Shown here: positions 6,797-11,050 of the stretch, piece by piece
How the letters are laid out: each line of letters opens with the position of its first letter
Position numbering within the stretch: the first letter of the stretch is position 1
DNA from: Gammaproteobacteria bacterium
Lineage (GTDB): Bacteria > Pseudomonadota > Gammaproteobacteria > Pseudomonadales > Pseudomonadaceae
Length of the DNA stretch: 11,050 bases
Direction of reading: 5' to 3'
Assembly (NCBI GenBank): GCA_012735335.1
Contig: JAAYHO010000123.1
Span: 1-11,050 of the forward strand
Translations under genes and position numbers: made by a program
The notes under the pieces: model-generated
Databases searched by the model: none
Told to the model about the DNA's origin: nothing
What the model saw: the letters and a program-made list of their open reading frames with translations, nothing else

Positions 6797-7420
6797 ATGC
6801 GAAAGGCCACCAGACGTTCACGGGATACCTACCATGTAGGCAACCTCGCACCACAGCTGCTCACCGCTGCCCGGGAGTTGCTGGAAGATGCGGGGCCAAC
6901 CCGGCTGTCCCTGCGGGCGGTATCCGAACGTGTGGGGGTGAGTGCAACGGCCGCCTACCACCACTTCGCCAACCGCAGTGAACTGCTCGGGCATCTGGCC
7001 GCCAAGGGCTTCCGCGAACTGGCCGCCGCGCTGCGGCAACCACACACCGAGGCCAGCCCGCTGCAGCAGCTGCGCAGCGCCTGCCTGATCTATTTCGGTT
7101 TTGCCCGCAAAAGCCCCGCCCTGTACCAGTTGATGTTCGGCACCGAACTGTCCCATGAGGACATGCTGCCGGAGCTGACCCAGGCCCGGGCCGAGGCGTT
7201 CGGCGAGCTGCGGCGCATTGTTGCCGGGATGCGCGGTGCGGACCGGGACTCGGCGGAAACCCGCCGCGCCGCACTGGCGGGCTGGTCCTATATCCACGGA
7301 CTGGCCTCGCTGGTAATCCACGAGGTCATGGAGTTTCCCCCGGGCACCAGCGACGAGCGTTTTATCGACAGCACCCTGCAGGGCTTTGCCCTGCTGTTCC
7401 CACCCAGCGAAGACAGCTGA
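6797..7420 (+). CDS. TetR/AcrR-family transcriptional repressor with WHG-type C-terminus
   Basis: The protein has 207 residues from the ATG at 6797, preceded by AGGA 8 bases upstream. An in-frame ATG at 6758 lies inside the putative operator and is unlikely. After a basic tail (MRKATRRSRDTYH), residues 15-70 form the TetR DNA-binding domain, with the helix-turn-helix at about 38-58 (LRAVSERVGVSATAAYHHFA) and the usual NRSELL after it. The C-terminal ligand and dimer domain contains FARKSPALYQLMFG (101-115) and AGWSYIHGLASLVIHE (161-176), features of the WHG (TetR_C_33-like) class. Such proteins bind a small ligand and release DNA. The ligand here may be a fatty acid or acyl-CoA, judged only by the divergent FadD-like gene. 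It probably represses itself and the ligase operon. wrbA lies 83 bp downstream in the same direction and may be partly co-transcribed. Confidence 0.93.
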   Translation: MRKATRRSRDTYHVGNLAPQLLTAARELLEDAGPTRLSLRAVSERVGVSATAAYHHFANRSELLGHLAAKGFRELAAALRQPHTEASPLQQLRSACLIYFGFARKSPALYQLMFGTELSHEDMLPELTQARAEAFGELRRIVAGMRGADRDSAETRRAALAGWSYIHGLASLVIHEVMEFPPGTSDERFIDSTLQGFALLFPPSEDS

Positions 7421-7450
7421 CCAGCCAGTACAACCGCCGATGCCGGACGC

Positions 7451-7461
7451 AGGACTGTCCT
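7451..7461. promoter_or_regulatory. Short palindrome upstream of wrbA
   Basis: AGGAC-T-GTCCT is a perfect odd palindrome 42 bp before the wrbA ATG, within the 83-bp gap after the TetR-family gene. TACACT (7461-7466) next to it could be a weak -10 box, but no convincing -35 box is seen. It could be a small operator or chance. Confidence 0.2.
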
Positions 7462-7503
7462 ACACTGCAATAGCCATCCCAATCAATCGACCAGGAGAAT
7501 GAC

Positions 7504-8103
7504 ATGGCTAAAGTACTGGTGCTCTATCACTCAATGTACGGACATATCGAAACCATGGCCCAGGCGGTCGCCGAGGGCGCGCGCAGCGTCGCAGGCACCG
7601 AGGTCACCATCAAACGGGTACCGGAAACCATGGATGCCAGCGCTTTTGCCGCTGCCGGGGGCAAGACCGATCAGCAGGCCGAGGTGGCCAGCCCGGCGGA
7701 ACTGGTCGATTACGATGCAATCATCTTCGGCACGCCAACCCGCTTCGGCAACATGTCCGGGCAGATGCGCAACTTCCTCGATCAGACCGGCGGGCTGTGG
7801 GCCAAGGGTGCGCTGGCCGGCAAGGTGGCCAGCGTCTTTACCTCCACCGGTACCGGCGGTGGTCAGGAGATGACCATTACCTCGACCTGGACCACCCTGG
7901 CCCACCACGGCATGGTTCTGGTTCCCACCGGCTACACCACGCCGGAGCTGTTCGATATATCCCAGAGCGCCGGCGGTACCCCTTACGGCGCATCCACCAT
8001 CGCCGGTGGCGACGGCTCCCGCCAGCCGGATCAACGCGAACTGGCAATCGCCCGCCATCAGGGCAAGCTGGTAGCCCAGATAACCGGCAAACTGCACAGC
8101 TGA
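7504..8103 (+). CDS. wrbA: WrbA-type NAD(P)H:quinone oxidoreductase (flavodoxin fold)
   Basis: The protein has 199 residues, the usual WrbA length. The ATG at 7504 follows AGGAG by 6 bases. WrbA is a cytoplasmic FMN-binding tetramer that reduces quinones by two electrons, avoiding semiquinone radicals. FMN phosphate loop: [12 protein letters not shown] at 8-19. Second FMN loop: [25 protein letters not shown] at 75-99. Third: STGTGGGQE at 114-122. [13 protein letters not shown] at 132-144 supplies the conserved His near the flavin. [16 protein letters not shown] at 160-175 and the C-terminal ARHQGKLVA complete the family pattern. It is followed by the 132-bp repeat array instead of a clear terminator. 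Because it is downstream of the TetR-family gene in the same direction, the same regulator may control it, but no matching operator is seen before it. Confidence 0.96.
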   Translation: MAKVLVLYHSMYGHIETMAQAVAEGARSVAGTEVTIKRVPETMDASAFAAAGGKTDQQAEVASPAELVDYDAIIFGTPTRFGNMSGQMRNFLDQTGGLWAKGALAGKVASVFTSTGTGGGQEMTITSTWTTLAHHGMVLVPTGYTTPELFDISQSAGGTPYGASTIAGGDGSRQPDQRELAIARHQGKLVAQITGKLHS

Positions 8104-8126
8104 CCCACCGGGACACCGGCAAGAGC

Positions 8127-8560
8127 CATGGATTGCCGCGTCGCTACGCTCCTCGCAATGACGGCGGGGGGACCAGACCGTGCTACCTGGTACTGCACAT
8201 CCACTCCGTCATTGCGAGCGAAGCGCGGCAATCCAGTGCGAGCGATGACTTCAGCGCCCATGGGTTGCCACGTCGCTACGCTCCTCGCAATGACGGTGGG
8301 GGGACCAGGCCGTACTGCTTGGTACTGCACATCCACTCCGTCATTGCGAGCGAAGCGTGGCAATCCAGTGCGGGCGGTGACTTCAGCGCCCATGGATTGC
8401 CGCGTCGCTACGCTCCTCGCAATGACAGTGGGAGGACCAAGCCGTGCTACCTGGTACGGCACATCCACTCCGCCATTGCGAGCGAAGCGCGGCAATCCAG
8501 TGCGGGCGGTGGCGGAGAGGCCCGTGGATTGCTGCGTCACTGTGCTCCTCGCAATGACCG
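8127..8560. repeat. Tandem array of 132-bp units built from facing CATTGCGAG-type repeats
   Basis: Units start at 8127, 8259, 8391 and 8523, an exact 132-bp period. The fourth unit is partial and diverged. Each full unit holds arm A (35 bp, from TGGATTGCCGCG to CGCAATGACG) and a facing arm B (29 bp, CGTCATTGCGAG to GGCAATCCA). Arm A copies: 8129-8163, 8261-8295, 8393-8427, 8525-8559. Arm B copies: 8207-8235, 8339-8367, 8471-8499. Arm A has GTCGCTACGCTCCT in its middle, where the complement of B has a shorter form. Units 1 and 2 differ at 10 of 132 positions, all transitions. Unit 3 diverges mostly in its last 12 bases. A (G8138 to A8270) and B (C8226 to T8358) change together in unit 2, keeping the pairing. 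I recognise the core as a repeat found in many bacterial genomes. It fills the gap between the convergent wrbA and tatD. Confidence 0.92.
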
Positions 8561-8585
8561 AGGGAGTGGAGCATTGGCGGGGAGG

Positions 8586-9365
8586 TCAGGCTGCGGCCAG
8601 GGGGAACAGGCGATTGAAGTTGGCGGTGGTGTTTTCCCACAGCGTCTGTTCCGCTTCGCCACGGATCTGCGCCAGAGCGGCGGCGACGTCGCAGACGAAT
8701 TGCGGCTCGTTGGGTTTGCCCCGGTGCGGAACCGGGGCCAGATAGGGCGAATCGGTTTCCACCAGCAGGCGGTCTGCCGGTACCCGCCGGGCCACATCGC
8801 GCAGCGCCTCGGCATTGCGGAAAGTGACGATACCCGACAGGGAGATGTAATAGCCCATATCCAGCGCCTCACGGGCCATGTCCCAGTCCTCGGTGAAGCA
8901 GTGCAGCACCCCGGCATTGGGCAGATCCGCTTCGCGCAGCAGCGCCAGGGTATCGGCGCGGGCCTCACGGGTGTGGATGATCACCGGCTTGCCGGTCTGC
9001 TGCGCCGCCTGCAGATGGTAGCGGAACGATTCCTGCTGCAGCGCTGCGTCATCCGGCTGGTAATGGTAGTCCAGGCCGGTCTCACCGATCGCCACTACCC
9101 GGGGGTGATCCAGCTCGGCCATCAGCCAGTCGAGAGTGGCCGGCTCATTGCGCGACAGATCCAGCGGATGGATACCCACACTGCACCAGACATCCTCATG
9201 CTGCTCCGCCAGTTGCCGCACCACCGGCGCATTGGCGGCGTCCACGCCGATACAGAGAAACTTGCCCACGCCCCGGGCGCGGGCGGCATTCAGTGCGTTA
9301 TCCAGCGAGCCGCCATGGGCGGTGAGGTCTAGTCGATCGAGGTGGCAGTGGGAATCTATCAGCAT
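8586..9365 (-). CDS. tatD: TatD-family metal-dependent DNase/hydrolase (YcfH-like)
   Basis: The protein has 259 residues, normal for the family. It is a TIM-barrel hydrolase with two metal ions, reported to have DNase activity in homologues and acting in the cytoplasm. Metal ligands: His6 and His8 (DSHCHLD), Glu95 (IGETGLDYH), His131 (VIIHTREA), His155 (VLHCFTED) and Asp205 (VETDSPYLAP). All are present. TGLDYHY and the final ENTTANFNRLF are typical. The ATG at 9365 starts 3 bases after the pilZ stop. It has no strong ribosome site, so translational coupling to pilZ is likely. By position after holB and pilZ it is the orthologue of E. coli ycfH and of the tatD-like gene in the Pseudomonas tmk-holB-pilZ cluster. 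The name tatD is used as the family name; no role in Tat export is implied. Its stop lies 26 bp from the repeat array. Confidence 0.95.
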   Translation of the reverse strand: MLIDSHCHLDRLDLTAHGGSLDNALNAARARGVGKFLCIGVDAANAPVVRQLAEQHEDVWCSVGIHPLDLSRNEPATLDWLMAELDHPRVVAIGETGLDYHYQPDDAALQQESFRYHLQAAQQTGKPVIIHTREARADTLALLREADLPNAGVLHCFTEDWDMAREALDMGYYISLSGIVTFRNAEALRDVARRVPADRLLVETDSPYLAPVPHRGKPNEPQFVCDVAAALAQIRGEAEQTLWENTTANFNRLFPLAAA

Positions 9366-9368
9366 GGT

Positions 9369-9725
9369 TCACATGGTATGGGTTGGGCGGTCGGACTTCA
9401 GCGCTCCGGCCAGGTAGGTTTCAATCTTGCTGCGGGCGGTATTGTCCTGATCACTGAACTGCACGCCGATACCGGCGGCACGGTTGCCCTGGGCACCGCG
9501 CGGGGTGACCCAGATGACCTTGCCGGCGACGGGAATCTTTTCCGGCTCCTCCATCAGATTGAGCAGCATGAACACCTCATCGCCCAGCCGGTAGTTCTTG
9601 TTGGTGGGGATGAACATGCCGCCGTGCTTGATGAAGGGCATGTAGGCGGCGTACAGCACCGACTTGTCCTTGATGGTCAGCGATAGTATGCCGTTACGGG
9701 GGCCTGGGGCAGTCGCGGTATTCAT
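9369..9725 (-). CDS. pilZ: Type IV pilus biogenesis protein PilZ
   Basis: The protein has 118 residues from the ATG at 9725, the same length as P. aeruginosa PilZ as I know it. AAAGGA lies about 6 bases upstream. A GTG start at 9746 would precede that site and is rejected. Nearly the whole protein matches Pseudomonas PilZ, including NGILSLTIKDKSVLYAAYMP, GDEVFMLLNLMEEPEKIPVAGK, GAQGNRAAGIGVQF and the C-terminal ALKSDRPTHTM. Despite naming the PilZ domain, this protein lacks the RxxxR and D/NxSxxG motifs that bind cyclic di-GMP, and none is seen here. In Pseudomonas and Xanthomonas, PilZ is needed for type IV pilus assembly and acts with the ATPase PilB and with FimX. It sits between holB (45-bp gap) and tatD (3-bp gap). 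The organism therefore probably makes type IV pili, although no other pil genes are in the window. Confidence 0.97.
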   Translation of the reverse strand: MNTATAPGPRNGILSLTIKDKSVLYAAYMPFIKHGGMFIPTNKNYRLGDEVFMLLNLMEEPEKIPVAGKVIWVTPRGAQGNRAAGIGVQFSDQDNTARSKIETYLAGALKSDRPTHTM

Positions 9726-9753
9726 GGCGTTATCCTTTTCTATCACTCTCTGA

Positions 9754-9768
9754 TGACCCGAAGGGCCA
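9754..9768 (-). other. Small hairpin between holB and pilZ
   Basis: On the minus strand TGGCCC, loop TTC, GGGTCA forms a 6-bp stem with one G-T wobble, starting 2 bases after the holB stop codon. No T-run follows directly. It may slow or stabilise the transcript between holB and pilZ; the support is weak. Confidence 0.25.
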
Positions 9769-9770
9769 GA

Positions 9771-10772
9771 TTAGCGCTTTTCCATCAGCTGTTTCCAGCG
9801 CAGCAGCAGGGATTCGAGCAGCAGCACCCGGTTCAGGTTGGCCTTGCCGAGAATCATGCCCCGGTGCTCCAGCAACCAGCTCTGCCAATCCAGCAGCACC
9901 GCCACGGGTACGCGCCGTGCCATATAGGGTAGCACCTTGCCCATATCCGTGTTGACCGCCTCCTCGGCAGCGCCGGTTTTCAGGCGCAGCAGATCCAGCG
10001 TCCAGTCACAGAACCAGTCCGCCAGCAACTCCAGCGGCACTGCGTTCCAGGACTCGGCCAGCTGGGATGCCGACTTCTGGCTCTTGAGCAGCGCCTTGAC
10101 GTCTTCCACCACCTGCCCGCGCAGCCTGGCTGCCTCCATGGCATGCAGGCTCAACGCCCGCAGCGGTGCGCCACCGGCCATCAGCAGCAACGCGGCATGC
10201 TGGTCAGCTGTCAGCTCCGGCAACCGCTGGGCCAACCACTCGAGCGCCTGGTCATGCGCCGGCGTCGGCAGCGTCTGCACCTGGCAGCGGCTGCGGATGG
10301 TCGGCAACAGGCGGCTGGGCTGGTCGGTGACCAGCAGCAGGTAGGTTTCGGCGGTGGGCTCTTCCAGCGACTTGAGCAGGGCGTTGGCCGAGTTCAGGTT
10401 CATCGCTTCGGCGGGATGCAGGATCACCACCTTGCGCCCACCCTGCTGAGCCGTCTGCACCATGAAATCGGTCAGCTGACGGATGGCGTCGATACGGATC
10501 GCCTTGCCCTCCTCCTCCGGCGCCACCAGCAGTCGATCCGGATGGTTGCCCGCCAGGCGCAATTGGCAACTGCGGCACTGGTTACAGGCCCGCCCGCCCT
10601 GCGGCTGCAGACACAGCAGCCAGTCGGCAAAGGCCTCGGCAAACTGGCGCTTGCCGACCCCGGCACTGCCACCGAACAGGAAGGCATGGGGTTGCTGCGC
10701 CCGGCTGGTCAGCGCCTGCCATACCGGCAGATGCCAGGGACAGGGTCCGGCGCTCTGCTCAGCTGCGGACAC
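9771..10772 (-). CDS. holB: DNA polymerase III subunit delta-prime
   Basis: The protein has 333 residues; E. coli delta-prime has 334. Delta-prime is part of the clamp loader that opens the beta ring and places it on primed DNA. The AAA+ domain has an intact Walker A, GGSAGVGK (34-41), where E. coli delta-prime is degenerate. Zinc ligands are C54, C63, C66 and C69 (C-N8-CxxCxxC). HPAEAMNLNSANALLKSLEEP (119-139) is typical, and SRC at 161-163 is the clamp-loader sensor 1/arginine-finger motif. A helical C-terminal domain follows. The likely start is GTG at 10772, 14 bp inside the end of tmk, with GAGG about 9 bases upstream. No suitable ATG is near. This overlap means translational coupling to tmk. 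Whether the P-loop binds ATP cannot be told from sequence. Confidence 0.95.
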   Translation of the reverse strand: MSAAEQSAGPCPWHLPVWQALTSRAQQPHAFLFGGSAGVGKRQFAEAFADWLLCLQPQGGRACNQCRSCQLRLAGNHPDRLLVAPEEEGKAIRIDAIRQLTDFMVQTAQQGGRKVVILHPAEAMNLNSANALLKSLEEPTAETYLLLVTDQPSRLLPTIRSRCQVQTLPTPAHDQALEWLAQRLPELTADQHAALLLMAGGAPLRALSLHAMEAARLRGQVVEDVKALLKSQKSASQLAESWNAVPLELLADWFCDWTLDLLRLKTGAAEEAVNTDMGKVLPYMARRVPVAVLLDWQSWLLEHRGMILGKANLNRVLLLESLLLRWKQLMEKR

Positions 10773-11050
10773 GGGCCACTACCTCGTCGATCAATGGCTG
10801 CATGGCCTGTCGCACCTGAGCCAGATCGCCGCTGGCATCGATGATGCGATAGCGCTGCGGGTCACTGGCGGCACGTTGCAGATAGGTATCGCGCACCCGC
10901 TCGAAAAACGCCTGCTGTTCCTGCTCGAAACGATCCAGTGCGCTGCGCGCCCGGGCCCGGGCCATGCCCAGCTCCACCGGCACATCGAACACCAGCACCA
11001 GATCCGGACGCAGCGGTCCCTGCACCCAGTCCTCCAGCGCGGCGATGCGC
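10759..11050 (-). CDS. tmk: Thymidylate kinase, C-terminal part (5' end outside window)
   Basis: Only the last 96 residues are visible; the family is about 210 residues, so the P-loop and DR(Y/H) regions lie outside. Tmk phosphorylates dTMP to dTDP with ATP, an essential cytoplasmic step of dTTP synthesis. Visible parts: ALEDWVQG, RPDLVLVFDVPVELGMARARAR, then DRFEQEQQAFFERVRDTYL, which is the LID region and following helix, and YRIIDASGDLAQV near the C-terminus. The stop TGA at 10761-10759 overlaps the holB start by 14 bp. The frame continues open to the window edge, so internal GTG starts are not real. The order tmk-holB-pilZ-tatD is standard for Pseudomonas. Confidence 0.95.
   Translation of the reverse strand, partial: RIAALEDWVQGPLRPDLVLVFDVPVELGMARARARSALDRFEQEQQAFFERVRDTYLQRAASDPQRYRIIDASGDLAQVRQAMQPLIDEVVARVRS

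Noticed and set aside
4892..7420. Very long plus-strand open frame (842 codons) running antisense through the whole ligase gene and into the TetR gene
   Set aside because: The part before 6797 is an antisense shadow of a well-supported ligase. In GC-rich genes with strong codon bias, antisense stops are rare. The composition is rich in H, Q, G and R, and only the last 207 residues form a recognisable protein.
8058..8540. 160-codon and 205-codon hypothetical proteins over the repeat array
   Set aside because: They consist of translated repeats in both strands, kept open only because 132 is divisible by 3. No credible ribosome site or family match is visible.
8127..8560. CRISPR array
   Set aside because: Repeats are long facing pairs, and the sequences between them are themselves conserved from unit to unit. 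A CRISPR array has one short direct repeat with unique spacers, and no cas genes are present.
9366..11050. Novel gene combination of DNA replication and pilus genes
   Set aside because: tmk-holB-pilZ-tatD is the known Pseudomonas order, so the mixed functions are not unusual here.

Overview
The window looks like a chromosomal segment of a high-GC gammaproteobacterium in or near the Pseudomonadaceae. The PilZ, NfuA, WrbA and delta-prime proteins read like Pseudomonas orthologues, and the order tmk-holB-pilZ-tatD is the usual Pseudomonas arrangement. A marine Pseudomonas relative (for example Halopseudomonas) is possible, but that is a guess from memory. Most of the window is ordinary core genome. 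I do not see a phage, a defence island, a CRISPR array, an insertion sequence or an RNA gene.

Layout: 1-1515 (+) is the C-terminal part of a soluble lytic transglycosylase (slt). It converges on nfuA (1596-2180, -) across an 80-bp gap filled by two hairpins that mirror each other. From 6664 down to 2379 on the minus strand lie four co-directional genes: an FadD-like acyl-CoA synthetase, an SGNH-fold esterase, an exported DUF1329 protein and a small NTF2/SnoaL-like protein. This is probably one lipid-related operon. The DUF1329 stop codon sits in the loop of a perfect 10-bp hairpin. A TetR-family regulator with a WHG-type C-terminus (6797-7420, +) is divergent from the ligase. A 21-bp imperfect palindrome between the two is a good operator candidate. 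wrbA (7504-8103, +) follows.

The only gap over 300 bp is 8104-8585, between the convergent wrbA and tatD. It is almost entirely a tandem array with an exact 132-bp period, made of three full units and one partial unit. Each unit holds two facing copies of a widespread GC-rich bacterial repeat (core CATTGCGAG). Unit 2 carries a base change in one arm matched by a compensating change in the partner arm, so the arms probably pair within a unit. Because 132 is divisible by 3, the array creates long spurious reading frames.

From 8586 to the right edge, the minus strand carries tatD, pilZ, holB and the C-terminal part of tmk, transcribed tmk to tatD. These link dTMP phosphorylation, the DNA polymerase III clamp loader, type IV pilus assembly and a TatD-family nuclease.

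The features most worth following up are the 132-bp array, the stop-codon hairpin, the mirrored hairpins after slt and nfuA, and the TetR operator with its putative lipid operon.
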